Below, one piece after another: positions 1 to 9,144 of a stretch of DNA of 22,750 nucleotides (position 1 is the first letter of the stretch; every line of letters begins with the position of its first letter). The stretch comes from CBFGRV01 sp965651265 (GTDB taxonomy: Bacteria; Bacteroidota; Rhodothermia; Rhodothermales; VXPQ01). Under the pieces are notes generated by a model. The model searched no databases. It was not told the origin of the DNA and was given only the letters and a program-made list of their open reading frames with translations. The position numbers were made by a program, and so were the translations under genes. The DNA lies in NCBI GenBank assembly GCA_965651265.1, contig CBFGRV010000048.1, positions 1 through 22,750 of the forward strand. Reading direction: 5' to 3'.

Positions 1-2315
1 GCCGTCTCGCCGATGGATGCCTTCCCGGGGCCCGATTCGAGGGTCGCGGACGCCGAAAATGAGAGCGTGGCGCCCCCAACATTGTCTAATTGAAAGGTCG
101 TGCCTGCGACTTCGTCGGGTCGAACCTCGATGGCGAGTGACTGAACGTTCAGCTGCGCGACGGCGGCACCGGTGCCGGCCAGCTCGAGCGTTTGAAGCAC
201 GGCAGCCTGCGCGTCGATCTTTCCGGCGCCGAACTTGTTGTTCGGGAGGGTGCCCGTGTGTGCGTCGGCGCGAGCCGTCTCGCTCAGAATCTGGCGCACC
301 TTGGCAGGGTCCAGCGTGGGGTCGGCCTCCAACATCAGCGCTACCACTCCGGTCGCGTGTGGTGTGGCCATGCTCGTACCCTGCATTCCCAGATAGCTTC
401 CGCCGTTGAGGACCAGGGCGCGATCGTAGCCGTCGTTCTCCGTCAAGTGCGATGACATCGCGGAGAAAATCAGCTCGCCCGGGGCGGCGATGTCCGGCGC
501 GGTTCGTCCATCCCGAAGCGGACCCTTGCTGCTGAAGTAGGAGTGCTGGCCAATAGTCGGTACGACGTTGCCGCCCTGAGGATTGTGGTCAGGATTCGGA
601 TTCTGCCACTGGCGCTGCGAGCCGTCGATATCGGTCCATGCGTTGCCGGTGACGTACGAACCGACGGCGATGGTGCCTAACGCTGAGGCGGGTGAGCCAA
701 CCGTCTGGTCGGTATTTCCAGGGATTTCGCGTACGTCCTCGAACCCAAGTATACCGGAAAAGAACTGACCCCCGTTGGCCCAGAGATCCATCCGGCCAGG
801 CGCCGTAGATTTCGCGAGCACCATCCAGATGCCGCGGCTGATATCGGCATTTTGATCCCCGTTCGTGTCGATGTAGAACACGACCTGGCCGTCACCGTTG
901 CGCTGGTCCTGGGTCGTGAAGGCATCGATGGCCACGTAACCAACGATCTGCTCGTTGCTCGTCATCGGAACCGGTGCGTACTGTCCCTGTTGGTCCGCGC
1001 CGAGCACCTGGCCTACAGGCACCCAGTCCGTCTGATTCTTGAGGACGAGTTGATTGTTTTCGATGGCAAATAGTGCGAGGCCGACCTCGGAAACACTATT
1101 CGGTGCGTACCACATTTCGAGCATCGCGAAGTCCGCATTGAAGGCCTCGAAGATGGTGGCGTGGGTCTGACCGGCTTCCAGGGTGCCTCCGGCGTGGATG
1201 AAATCGTAGCCTGAGTTTCCGGCGGCAGCCACGACGATGCGTCCAGGGCCCGTCAAATCGGAAATAACCTGCTCGTAAAGGGTCGATCCGTCGAGCGGGC
1301 CGGAGACGGCCCCGAGGCTCAAGTTGACGACAGCCGGGAGGCCGAGCTCGTCGGCTTTCTCGAAGATGTACTGGATGCCATTGACCACATCGGCATCGCT
1401 AAATCCTCCCAGGCTTTCGGCATTTCGGATTCCTTTGACGAAGATGATCTCCGCCTCCGGGGCCACGCCGCTCATGTTCGCGTTGACGCGGCCTCCGCCG
1501 GCTGCCGTTGCGGTAACGTGCGTGCCGTGCCCACCGCCGCCGTTACCGTCACGCTGAGTGACGGCGGCGGGATTCGCATCGATCTGTGCCTTCGTCCATT
1601 CCTTTTGTCCGCCGCCTTCCGTGTACTCGAGTAGATAGCGGATTCGGGTCCCCTCGTCATTGCTGAAGTCGGGATGCGTGAAGTCGATTCCGCTGTCTAT
1701 GACGCCCACGATGACTCCATTCCCACGGTAGGCTTGCGGCAAGCCGGTCCCCTGGTGCACGAGGTCGGCTTTCGTGTCGGCTCGTGCCGCTTCATTCATT
1801 CTGGGCCGCCGCCGGGCAAGTTCTACGAACCGCACGGAGGGATGCTCGGCGACGGTCTGCAGCGCGTCGGCAGGAAGGCGAGCCGTGAGCACGTTGCCTA
1901 CCTGGGTCCCGGGCCGCACACCGAATTGTTCGAGTGCAGAAACGGCAGCCATGCTCGACCCGGGTTCTAGCTCGATCAGTACATCCATCATAACCTGGCC
2001 CCGGAAGTCGATGTCGACCGCGTAGGAGGAAAGGTCGGAGTTGGCGCGGCCCGTCTTGCCCAGCGTGTTGATCTGGCCTGAAACGAGGCGGGCGGCCGGG
2101 TCCAACTTGCGCTGCCAGGAAGCGGCAGGAGCCGCCAGCGGAGAAACGTCCCTGGTTAATAGAGTCGACGCGATGCGAGAAGCGGATGGCGGGAGATCGG
2201 ACAGCTTCTGAGATTGCGCGGAAGATTTGTCGACACCGAGCGCGAAGAGTGCGAGGACGAGAACAATGGCGGGAGTAAGCCGCCAGCGAATCGGCGAGAT
2301 GAAGGGGTTGATCAT
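1..2315 (-). CDS. Subtilisin-family (S8) serine protease, secreted, C-terminus outside window
   Basis: Reading the minus strand from ATG at 2315 gives 771 codons without a stop, so the gene continues past the left edge. Residues 1-35 look like a signal peptide ending near 'SSAQS'. Residues about 106-172 form an I9-like prodomain that starts 'MDVLIEL'. The S8 triad is visible: D207 in 'VIDSG', H263 in 'GHGTHV' and S648 in 'GTSMATPHATG', with oxyanion N367 in 'AAGNSG'. The gap between N367 and S648 is about 280 residues, much longer than in subtilisin. It holds a beta-rich insertion that resembles in position the jelly-roll insertion of clostridial Csp proteases (from memory, not tested). It lies 88 bp downstream of a lipoprotein gene carrying a similar prodomain-like module, probably in the same transcript. 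A T9SS sorting domain is plausible in the missing C-terminus but cannot be seen. The protease call is secure; the substrate is unknown. Confidence 0.95.
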   Translation of the reverse strand, partial: MINPFISPIRWRLTPAIVLVLALFALGVDKSSAQSQKLSDLPPSASRIASTLLTRDVSPLAAPAASWQRKLDPAARLVSGQINTLGKTGRANSDLSSYAVDIDFRGQVMMDVLIELEPGSSMAAVSALEQFGVRPGTQVGNVLTARLPADALQTVAEHPSVRFVELARRRPRMNEAARADTKADLVHQGTGLPQAYRGNGVIVGVIDSGIDFTHPDFSNDEGTRIRYLLEYTEGGGQKEWTKAQIDANPAAVTQRDGNGGGGHGTHVTATAAGGGRVNANMSGVAPEAEIIFVKGIRNAESLGGFSDADVVNGIQYIFEKADELGLPAVVNLSLGAVSGPLDGSTLYEQVISDLTGPGRIVVAAAGNSGYDFIHAGGTLEAGQTHATIFEAFNADFAMLEMWYAPNSVSEVGLALFAIENNQLVLKNQTDWVPVGQVLGADQQGQYAPVPMTSNEQIVGYVAIDAFTTQDQRNGDGQVVFYIDTNGDQNADISRGIWMVLAKSTAPGRMDLWANGGQFFSGILGFEDVREIPGNTDQTVGSPASALGTIAVGSYVTGNAWTDIDGSQRQWQNPNPDHNPQGGNVVPTIGQHSYFSSKGPLRDGRTAPDIAAPGELIFSAMSSHLTENDGYDRALVLNGGSYLGMQGTSMATPHATGVVALMLEADPTLDPAKVRQILSETARADAHTGTLPNNKFGAGKIDAQAAVLQTLELAGTGAAVAQLNVQSLAIEVRPDEVAGTTFQLDNVGGATLSFSASATLESGPGKASIGET

Positions 2316-2403
2316 GACGTTCCGCCGTAATCGGCGCACCAGGATGAGTGGGTGAACGAGAAGATGGATGCGGCTTCGATGTATGGGTACTCCTATGGTG
2401 AGA

Positions 2404-2928
2404 TCAGTCTAGTGGAGGGCGCTCCCGACTGAGCGAGAGACTTCGGACGAAATCGAATGAAGCGACCCTGCGGATAGCATCCGGACTGCCCGTCGCGGTC
2501 ACGATGCGCCCGACGACGGAATGCCGGTCGAGCCCAGCTCTTTCTAGCGCCGACCGCTGCGAGTCACTGGGCGCCGCCGGCAACTCAATGAGCACCTGTA
2601 AGGCCGTTCCGCCCTCTCGGGCGAGGGCCTGGCGAAGTGGGGCATCGAATTTGGCGGCGATGTCATCCTGCATTTCGTGGGCTGGATGTCCCTGAACGTC
2701 GTTGTGAGTTGCCGAGTCGCCCGAATCGAACGGGGGCGCCGATGGATGGGTGATTTCGGCGGTTCCCGAATCTCCGGCCGAAACCTCGCTCGGTGCCGCG
2801 CCTGGCAGGGTGTCCCGGCTTCCGCTCTCCACATTCGTGTTCTGCGAACGTGGCCCACAGGCCGACAGCAGGATCATCAAACCGAAAAAGAAGCCTATCA
2901 GATGCCGGCACATGTGATGGAGGCGCAT
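2404..2928 (-). CDS. Lipoprotein with standalone subtilase-propeptide-like (I9-like) domain
   Basis: This 174-residue protein has a type II signal peptide with lipobox 'LSAC', Cys24 being the lipidation site. A low-complexity linker rich in Ser, Gly, Pro and Asp follows (about 25-90). The compact C-terminal domain (about 106-170) starts 'LQVLIEL' and includes 'SALERAG', 'VVGRIVTATG' and a final 'FVRSLSLSR'. The same order of elements occurs in the prodomain of the adjacent protease ('MDVLIEL', 'SALEQFG', 'VGNVLTARL', 'VRFVELARR'). I infer a membrane-anchored inhibitor or folding chaperone for that protease; it has no catalytic residues of its own. An alternative start is the ATG at 2913, residue 6, still ahead of the hydrophobic core. 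No clear ribosome binding site precedes either start. The lipoprotein call is strong; the inhibitor role is inference. Confidence 0.8.
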   Translation of the reverse strand: MRLHHMCRHLIGFFFGLMILLSACGPRSQNTNVESGSRDTLPGAAPSEVSAGDSGTAEITHPSAPPFDSGDSATHNDVQGHPAHEMQDDIAAKFDAPLRQALAREGGTALQVLIELPAAPSDSQRSALERAGLDRHSVVGRIVTATGSPDAIRRVASFDFVRSLSLSRERPPLD

Positions 2929-3038
2929 ATGTGTTCAAAGTAATCGGTTGAAAGTACGCCATGCTGAAGTGCGCGGCACCTGTCGCGACGCACGAAATTC
3001 CTCGATAAGGAAGGATGATGCGAGCTCAAAGACGCACC

Positions 3039-6000
3039 TCACTTAAGAAGAAGGAATCGGTTGACCTGTCGAAACTGAGTTCCGGTATCGTCGCCCACGT
3101 GAAGCTCATAAAAATAGACGCCGCTCGCCAGTTCGGAGAAATCGAAACTCTCGCGATAGCGTCCAGCGGCCATCGGCCCGTCTCGCAGCAACATCACTCG
3201 GCGGCCAAGCAAATCATAGATTGCCAGCCGTACTTCGCCGGAACGCGGCAGGTCGAAGCTGATTGTGGTGGTCGGGTTGAAAGGATTCGGATAATTGGGA
3301 TGCAGCGCAAAGGATATCGGCAACCCGCCGATGTTCTCCAGTCCGACTGTGGCATCGACTCGAAGGAGGGCCGCGCGGCTCGTATCCTGCCCGGCCACAT
3401 TCATGACGATTGCGGAATACTCGCCTTCGTGGGCTTCGGTGACATCCACGATGACGAGGGTGTCGCCTACGCCACCTTGAACGACGGCGCCATCCTGCAG
3501 CCATTGGATGGAGGGGCGTGGATCCCCTGATACCCGAACCCAGAGCCGTGCCGTATCGCCACGCGCCACCGTCTGTTCGATGGGATGCTCGAGGATCACG
3601 GCCGGCTGGGCGGCGAAGATCTCGAGCAGCGCGGCATCGCTCGTGTCAGCGCCCGCGACGTTCTGGGCCACCAGGCGGTACTCACCCGCGTCATCGTCGG
3701 TCGCACCTCGGAGGGTGAGTTCAGGCTGATCGGCGCCGTCGATTCGCTCCCCATTCTTGAGCCAGAAATACGAGGGTGCGGGTTTGCCCGTCGCGGCGCC
3801 GGAAAGCGTTATGACTCCGCCCAGGGCGACTCGGCGATCCGCTGGATGCGTCACGATCGTGGGCTCGATCACGGCAGGATCGACGGCGAGGATGGCGGCT
3901 TCGCTGGTATCGGCACCCGCCGAGTTCTCGGCGATGAGCCGGTAGGCTCCGGCATCCTCCAATCGAACATTGCTCAACTGCAGTGAATCGGCCGTCGCGC
4001 CCTCTATGTCCGACCCGTCGTGCTGCCAGCGATAGGTGGGGGATGGAATCCCCTCAGCCCGCGCGCGCAAGGTGACGGAGCCGCCGATCTCCAGCGTCGC
4101 GCCCTGGGGATGTGCCGTGATGAAGGGAGAATGTCCGTCATGCACGGTCACAGCCCGCGCTACCGGCTCGCTGTGGAAGTAGCCGTTCTTGAAGGATCGC
4201 GCCGTCACCGTTGCGGAGCTCTTCAGATAAAAGGGCCCATCATACGTCGTAGATTCTTCGTCGGGAATGCTTCCATCCAGCGTGAATCTGATCGTTGCGT
4301 TCTGGGTCGCGGTGATGAGCGTGACGCGGACGGAATCCGCGAACGTTGAATTTTCACCACCCGCGGTGGCCTCGAGCTCAATGGTCGGTTCGGCGGCGAT
4401 CAAGATGTAATCGCCGACAACTTCCTCGCTGGAGCTAAAGAACGGCCGCTTGGCGACTGCCCGCAGCTGTGTCGTGCGACGGATGGTCACGTTGTGCGGC
4501 GTGTCGTTGCCCGATTGGTTCGGAACGTACATGGCCGGCGACCCATCGGTGGTGATATACTGCCGGGCGAAGTTCGTCGTCGTGGCAACCGTCACGGTCA
4601 CGTCGTTGAAGAACGTGTCCGGCGCCGGCGTGAAGGTGGGTGCGGCCGTTTCGCCCAGTGCGTGATGCACCTGATAGGTGCGCTGCAGCAGGTTGCTCGG
4701 AGGAAGCCCGTCCTTGAAGGCAATGGCTTTTACGATCCACGTGGTCTCGTCCTCGTTGGCGTCCGGTTTGAAGACGAGCGGCCCTGAATAGGACGGATCC
4801 GATGTAGTCGGCGTACCGGGTGCCTCGTTCTTGCCGACGAGAAAATGGATGTTGGCGCCTTCCGTGTAGTTATCCATCGTCACGATCACCGAATCCGTAA
4901 AATTGCCAGAGAGCGGGAAGATGAGCGGATCGGCCGTTCTCGTCGTCGAAGGGTCATACACGTGGAAGTGCGCTTCTGCAACGGCGCTTGTCGTATACAG
5001 AATCTTGTAGGATCGCACCTTGAGTGTATGCTCGCCTACGTCGAGGCGAATGGGCGCGGTATACGGTGTGCTGAGATAGGTTGGCTCGCTCCCGTCCAGC
5101 GTGTAGAAAAGAGTGGCGCCTGGCTCAGCCGAGCCCAGTGTCACATTGACGAAGCCCGTATAGTGGCCACCATTTGGAAAGATGGTAGGCGTTGGGAGCG
5201 CAGCGTTTACCATGAAAATGGCCTCGGCTACGTCGCTGTCTATGTAGCCCGGACGAGCTGCCCGAGCCTTGAGCGTGATCGGAATGACCTCCAGCGGTGC
5301 GGGGATACGAATCGGCTCGGAATAGACCTTCGCGGACGGATTAGCGGCGGAAGGCACCGTGCCGTCGAGGGTGTAGTAGATCGTTGCGCCGGGGGTCGCC
5401 GTCTCGAGGGTGACCAGAGGCGGCGCGTCGAATTCACCACCATCAGGCGTGATGGTAGGCTTTGCTGCCGGATAAAGGTACTCGTAGTCGTCGAGGGTGC
5501 CATTGTCGAGACTCCGACCGGCGGGATTCTCCACATGCACGTTCACGATGTAGCGGCTGGGATCATTGGCCAGCCGGGGAACGGCCGGTGGCACCGGGAC
5601 CTGAATGTGGGTATCGCTGATGACCGTCCACGGAGTGGGCGGAGGGTTGTTGGCATCGTAGGGTCCTCGTACGGCCTGGTCACCGAAGTAAATCTCCGTG
5701 ACGTTCCGGAAACCCTCGCCGAAAATATTGATCACATTTCCGCCTTCCGGCGAGCCGCTGGCAGGCGTGATGCCCATCACGATGGGTCGATCGATGTAGG
5801 GCGCCACCGTGTACGTGCCCAGACGCTTTCGAATGAGCCGCAACACGTGCTCATTGTGGAGAATGCCGTTGTGCTGCGCATTCACCTCGACATAGGTGAC
5901 CTTGCTTCCCCGGAAGCGGTCGGCCGCCGGGACATTATCCGCGTTGGACGAAGTTCCAGGCCGGATAAATCCGGATCCCCCCGTGAAGACGGAAACAAAG

Positions 6001-7280
6001 CTCGACCCGAGATTGGGGAGTATCCACGAGCTGCTGAAATCGACACCAAATCGATTGTCCGGACTAATCTGATGTCGCCATTCGTATGGATCACCCGGGA
6101 GAGGATTCAGGTCGATCTCCTTGTATTGAACGTGTTCGATGACGGCCATGCTCGGCACCACGCCGTCCGTCTTTCCTTCGAAAACGTTCACCGAGCGAAG
6201 TTCAAGTGGATTCGACCCGTTCCACGGCATGGTCCAGATCTGATCGCCCGACCACGGGTCGCCATCGAACGTTCCGAGCATGACTCCGGCTACGGAGAGC
6301 ACATTGATGTGGTCGGGCCAGCGATAGGTGCGTTTGAAGGTGCCTGATTCCGCCGTCCGCCCGGCAAAGTAGCGATAGGAGTCCGTGTAGTCGGATGGAT
6401 GTTGCACTCCATACATGAGCTGATGCCGGAGATCGGGAGCCAGGACGCTCGCGGGCGCATCGATAAAGACGAACTTCGTTCCGCCCAGCGCCCCCGCCAG
6501 GTTGAGGTGGTCGTCCACGTAGTTGATCCAGGGGTGCGCAGACGGGTCCGTGCCGCCCAGGACGCCCTTGACGACAGGTCCGCCCGTCGAGTGGCTGACG
6601 ATGGAGATGGTGCGGATCTGATCCTTCTTGTGATGCCACAGGAGGTCGATGAGCGCCCTGAGCCGCTGCTGATTGTCCAGAATGGATCGGCCCGTGCCCG
6701 GCTGGATGTTGAGCGTTACGCCGAGGATCACCCACTCGGACGGATCGAAGCCGTCGTTCGCGTACGCGACCTGGGTGGCGCCCGGCAGCTCACGGAGGTA
6801 TGGGTATAGCGATGGTCCCACGGGGTCTCCAAACCAGGCTATGGTCCCGGAGTTGTGGTAGTACAGGTCGGTAGAGAATTCATCGTCCCGATCGACATAC
6901 GCTCCCTCCACGCCGCCATAGCCGTGCACCATCAGGAGCACGTGTTTCGCGCGTGGGCCTACCTCGAAGGGGTCGACAAGCCGGTTGTCACCTTCGAGGC
7001 CGAGATTCTTTGACCATTCGAGCGGCCTGTCGCTCACATATCCGGCACCCTTCAGGTCCAGGTGAGGTTGGTCGAAGCGGTACGTCACTAATCGTGCGCG
7101 GTCCTTACCACTCCAGGCGTGTACATACTGCTCGTAGGTCTGTGCGATGGCGTTGCCGGACCAAAGCAGCATCACCAGAAGAAGCAGAGGAGTGATGTAC
7201 CGTCGCGTGAACGTGATTGCGAACCATGTCGGACGTGAATGCACACGCGTCCGTCGCGAAAGCGTCAGGGAGGGATACAC
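3039..7280 (-). CDS. T9SS-secreted lipase/esterase-like protein with chitobiase-like and Ig-like modules
   Basis: The 1413-residue product has an N-terminal signal peptide (cleavage near 'NAIAQ', residue 47). An alpha/beta hydrolase domain spans about 105-490: oxyanion motif 'MVHGYGG' at 118-123, nucleophile S231 in 'VSHSTGG', likely acid D372 in 'GKTDGVVP' and candidate His470 or His475. An IPT/TIG-like domain follows (about 498-602), then five repeats of about 85 residues with 'YYTLDGS.P'-type cores (about 602-1047), three Ig-like domains (1051-1308) and a T9SS type-A sorting domain (about 1325-1413, 'NYPNPFNPTTTISFDLP'). The nucleophile elbow is S-H-S-T-G rather than the usual G-x-S-x-G. 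The start is GTG at 7280; no good ribosome binding site or upstream ATG is seen, and GTG at 7244 is an alternative. It is probably an extracellular esterase or lipase with adhesive modules; the substrate is unknown. It is 47 bp downstream of another T9SS cargo gene. Confidence 0.9.
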   Translation of the reverse strand: MYPSLTLSRRTRVHSRPTWFAITFTRRYITPLLLLVMLLWSGNAIAQTYEQYVHAWSGKDRARLVTYRFDQPHLDLKGAGYVSDRPLEWSKNLGLEGDNRLVDPFEVGPRAKHVLLMVHGYGGVEGAYVDRDDEFSTDLYYHNSGTIAWFGDPVGPSLYPYLRELPGATQVAYANDGFDPSEWVILGVTLNIQPGTGRSILDNQQRLRALIDLLWHHKKDQIRTISIVSHSTGGPVVKGVLGGTDPSAHPWINYVDDHLNLAGALGGTKFVFIDAPASVLAPDLRHQLMYGVQHPSDYTDSYRYFAGRTAESGTFKRTYRWPDHINVLSVAGVMLGTFDGDPWSGDQIWTMPWNGSNPLELRSVNVFEGKTDGVVPSMAVIEHVQYKEIDLNPLPGDPYEWRHQISPDNRFGVDFSSSWILPNLGSSFVSVFTGGSGFIRPGTSSNADNVPAADRFRGSKVTYVEVNAQHNGILHNEHVLRLIRKRLGTYTVAPYIDRPIVMGITPASGSPEGGNVINIFGEGFRNVTEIYFGDQAVRGPYDANNPPPTPWTVISDTHIQVPVPPAVPRLANDPSRYIVNVHVENPAGRSLDNGTLDDYEYLYPAAKPTITPDGGEFDAPPLVTLETATPGATIYYTLDGTVPSAANPSAKVYSEPIRIPAPLEVIPITLKARAARPGYIDSDVAEAIFMVNAALPTPTIFPNGGHYTGFVNVTLGSAEPGATLFYTLDGSEPTYLSTPYTAPIRLDVGEHTLKVRSYKILYTTSAVAEAHFHVYDPSTTRTADPLIFPLSGNFTDSVIVTMDNYTEGANIHFLVGKNEAPGTPTTSDPSYSGPLVFKPDANEDETTWIVKAIAFKDGLPPSNLLQRTYQVHHALGETAAPTFTPAPDTFFNDVTVTVATTTNFARQYITTDGSPAMYVPNQSGNDTPHNVTIRRTTQLRAVAKRPFFSSSEEVVGDYILIAAEPTIELEATAGGENSTFADSVRVTLITATQNATIRFTLDGSIPDEESTTYDGPFYLKSSATVTARSFKNGYFHSEPVARAVTVHDGHSPFITAHPQGATLEIGGSVTLRARAEGIPSPTYRWQHDGSDIEGATADSLQLSNVRLEDAGAYRLIAENSAGADTSEAAILAVDPAVIEPTIVTHPADRRVALGGVITLSGAATGKPAPSYFWLKNGERIDGADQPELTLRGATDDDAGEYRLVAQNVAGADTSDAALLEIFAAQPAVILEHPIEQTVARGDTARLWVRVSGDPRPSIQWLQDGAVVQGGVGDTLVIVDVTEAHEGEYSAIVMNVAGQDTSRAALLRVDATVGLENIGGLPISFALHPNYPNPFNPTTTISFDLPRSGEVRLAIYDLLGRRVMLLRDGPMAAGRYRESFDFSELASGVYFYELHVGDDTGTQFRQVNRFLLLK
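3357..4130 (-). repeat. Three tandem immunoglobulin-like domains within the lipase-like gene
   Basis: Residues 1051-1133, 1138-1221 and 1225-1308 are three related Ig-like domains. Each opens with a '(T/E)HP' motif and has a tryptophan in the core strand ('YRWQHDG', 'YFWLKNG', 'IQWLQDG'). Each closes with 'DAGAYRL', 'DAGEYRL' or 'HEGEYSA', then 'N.AG.DTS.AALL'. The canonical I-set cysteine pair is absent, as is common in bacterial Ig-like modules. They form a stalk between the repeats and the sorting domain. Confidence 0.75.
4140..5477 (-). repeat. Five tandem chitobiase/beta-hexosaminidase C-terminal-like repeats within the lipase-like gene
   Basis: Five diverged protein repeats of about 80-90 residues lie back to back (residues about 602-692, 696-775, 782-872, 878-960, 963-1047). 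Each runs: proline-rich opening, 'V-x-V-T-(L/V/M)', 'A-x-I-x-(Y/F)-x-x-(D)G', 'Y-x-(G/A)-P', and a closing 'A-x-(S/A)-x-K-x-G' strand. The first, second and fifth keep the 'TLDG' core; the third and fourth have 'LVGK' and 'TTDG'. This matches the CHB_HEX_C-type beta-sandwich in general form. Such modules are usually spacers or carbohydrate-contacting domains in secreted bacterial proteins. Confidence 0.75.
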
Positions 7281-7327
7281 TGCACTAAGGGGGACAAATC
7301 AGTGATGAGGGCCAGGAGTATTTGCAA

Positions 7328-8989
7328 TCACCGCATGAGGGTGGCGAGCCTCGTCTGTCGGCTTTGACCGGCCTCCAATTGATAGAAATACGCGCCGCTT
7401 GGAAGGTCGCGCGCATCCAACAAGATGCTGTGGTGTCCGGCCGAACGCACTTCATCCACCAGAACCTGCACCTCTCGGCCGAGCAGATCGTGAAGCGTGA
7501 GCCGCACGCGGTCGGTCTTCGCTATTTCGAAGCTGATCATGGTGGACTCGCTGAATGGGTTCGGATAGTTGGCATCCAGCCTGACGTTTTCCGGCAGCAG
7601 CGAAGCCCGCTCGCCGGCGACCGGCTCGCCGAACGTAGCAAGGAACAGGCTTGCCTGCTGTCCTTCAACGCCGATCCAGGTGGCTATAAAGCCCGTGCCG
7701 TCCGAAACGACATGAGGAAAGGCAGTCGATAGAGTGCCACTCTCCACAAGCGGCTGCGGCGATTCGAACGGCACGCCCGCGGCCGAGTACCGGCGGCCCA
7801 TCGCGATGCCCTGCGTGCCGTTGGGGGCCACCTCCGTCCAGACCGCCATGAAGCGCCCATCATCCAGCATGGCCACCTCCGGTCTGCGATAGATGTATCC
7901 GACGACATCGGCCGGAGGGAAGGGTTGCTGGCCCGCGCTGATCTGAAAATTGGCGCCGATCGGCTGCCCGGATGCGTTGAAGCGCTGGCCGAAGACGGCG
8001 CCGTTTGGATTGACACGGGCATCCAGCCATACGACGACGCTATTGCCCGAAGCGTTCATGTCGGCGGAAGCCAGGATATTCAGCGTGCCCGGTGCGTCGC
8101 CCACGTTGACCGGCTGATTGCCGCCGACGGGCACGAGCCCGGTCTCCGTGATCGATGCGAACTGCGTCTTGACGTCGCAGTCGCTGTAATTCCCTTGATT
8201 GTCGATAAACGGGCACTCATGCCAGGTGGCCAGTAGCAACGACCCGTTCGTCGCGATGTCAGAGTACCAATGGAGAGCCTCGGCTGAGAGCTCGTCGACG
8301 TGCGGCACTACCCTGAGCAGGCCATCGATGGCATTGAGCTCGTTGTCCATGGCCTGAATGGCGACATTTCGATAGTTCGTATTGCCGAAGAAGCCGTCCG
8401 CGATGAGCAGGAGCTCGCCGTTCGGCGTGAGATCGAATCGAGGTCGATCAGCGCGGCTGCCGTCGTCGTAATAGACGAAAGATTCCACACAGTCCTCGGA
8501 CCCCGGCGCGGTATCCACGCGCTGCCCGGATGGGTCGATGAGCCCTACATGGATTTCGGATGAGAAGATGGAGTCGCCGCCGAGGTCAAAATCGCCGGTC
8601 TGCTGGAAAACAACGATGAGGTAGCCGGTGGGATGGAAGAGAAGCTCGGGCAGCTCGGTGTAGGCCGATGTCCAGAAGATGCCGCAGCTCTCGAAAAGGT
8701 GAAGGGGGCCGACGGGCTCCAGCGTCGAACCGTACCGCTGAACGGCAATCTTCCAGGTGCCGTTGTGGTGAATTTCGACGGCCAGGGCGATGGAGCCGTC
8801 GGGACCGACGGCGACGCGCGAGTAGCCTAGATCGGCAGCTCCCGGTGCAAAGCTGGTCAGCGGGATCGTCAGCGGCTGAGCCTGGAGGGATCGGGCCGGG
8901 AAGCCCAAAAAAATCACCACAATGATGAGCACCGCTCCCACAGCACGAGTGAGTGACAGGAAGCGCATTCGGTCCAATGTATCCTGCAT
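7328..8989 (-). CDS. T9SS type-A sorting-domain protein, beta-propeller-like, function unknown
   Basis: The 553-residue product begins with a signal peptide (cleavage near 'SLQAQP'). It ends in a T9SS sorting domain (about 463-553) with 'LDANYPNPFSESTMISFEI' and 'LPSGAYFYQLEAG'. The body has repeated strands such as 'MNASGNSVVVWLDAR', 'MLDDGRFMAVWTEV' and 'VSDGTGFIATWIG', each followed by an 'F/Y-(N/S)-A-(S/A)-G' turn. This suggests a beta-propeller or similar all-beta extracellular fold. No catalytic motif was recognised. The ATG at 8989 is preceded by GGAG six bases upstream; ATG at 8968 (MRFLSLTR) gives a more standard signal peptide. It is the first gene of the minus-strand run, 47 bp upstream of the lipase-like gene, and diverges from the M20 peptidase gene. 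Confidence 0.85.
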   Translation of the reverse strand: MQDTLDRMRFLSLTRAVGAVLIIVVIFLGFPARSLQAQPLTIPLTSFAPGAADLGYSRVAVGPDGSIALAVEIHHNGTWKIAVQRYGSTLEPVGPLHLFESCGIFWTSAYTELPELLFHPTGYLIVVFQQTGDFDLGGDSIFSSEIHVGLIDPSGQRVDTAPGSEDCVESFVYYDDGSRADRPRFDLTPNGELLLIADGFFGNTNYRNVAIQAMDNELNAIDGLLRVVPHVDELSAEALHWYSDIATNGSLLLATWHECPFIDNQGNYSDCDVKTQFASITETGLVPVGGNQPVNVGDAPGTLNILASADMNASGNSVVVWLDARVNPNGAVFGQRFNASGQPIGANFQISAGQQPFPPADVVGYIYRRPEVAMLDDGRFMAVWTEVAPNGTQGIAMGRRYSAAGVPFESPQPLVESGTLSTAFPHVVSDGTGFIATWIGVEGQQASLFLATFGEPVAGERASLLPENVRLDANYPNPFSESTMISFEIAKTDRVRLTLHDLLGREVQVLVDEVRSAGHHSILLDARDLPSGAYFYQLEAGQSRQTRLATLMR

Positions 8990-9144
8990 TAGGGTCTCCG
9001 TATTCTGGACATCTGTTACCGGATGCCTGTCATCTCACTCTTCGCGTTCTTCGGCGAAATGGGATCATGACGGCCACAGAATCCAGGCCATCACGAAGGA
9101 TCTTCTATGATCGGTTCGTATGCTTTCCATCGAATCATTCACCA
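8990..9144. other. Divergent intergenic region between T9SS cargo operon and M20 peptidase gene
   Basis: The 155 bp between divergent starts must hold promoters for both directions. On the plus strand there is a TATGAT box (9106-9111) 34 bases ahead of the M20 start, but no convincing -35 element 17 bases upstream of it. I see no recognisable promoter on the minus strand and no inverted repeat worth naming. Confidence 0.35.

Noticed and set aside
4845..6347. A 500-codon open frame on the plus strand
   Set aside because: It lies entirely antisense to the lipase-like gene, whose domains are clear. The product is rich in Arg, Asp and Val with no motif, as expected from the complement of a GC-rich gene.
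8953..9144. Upstream extension of the M20 peptidase frame by 64 codons
   Set aside because: It would place the signal peptide in the middle of the protein and overlap the divergent gene's start; the added residues show no family similarity.
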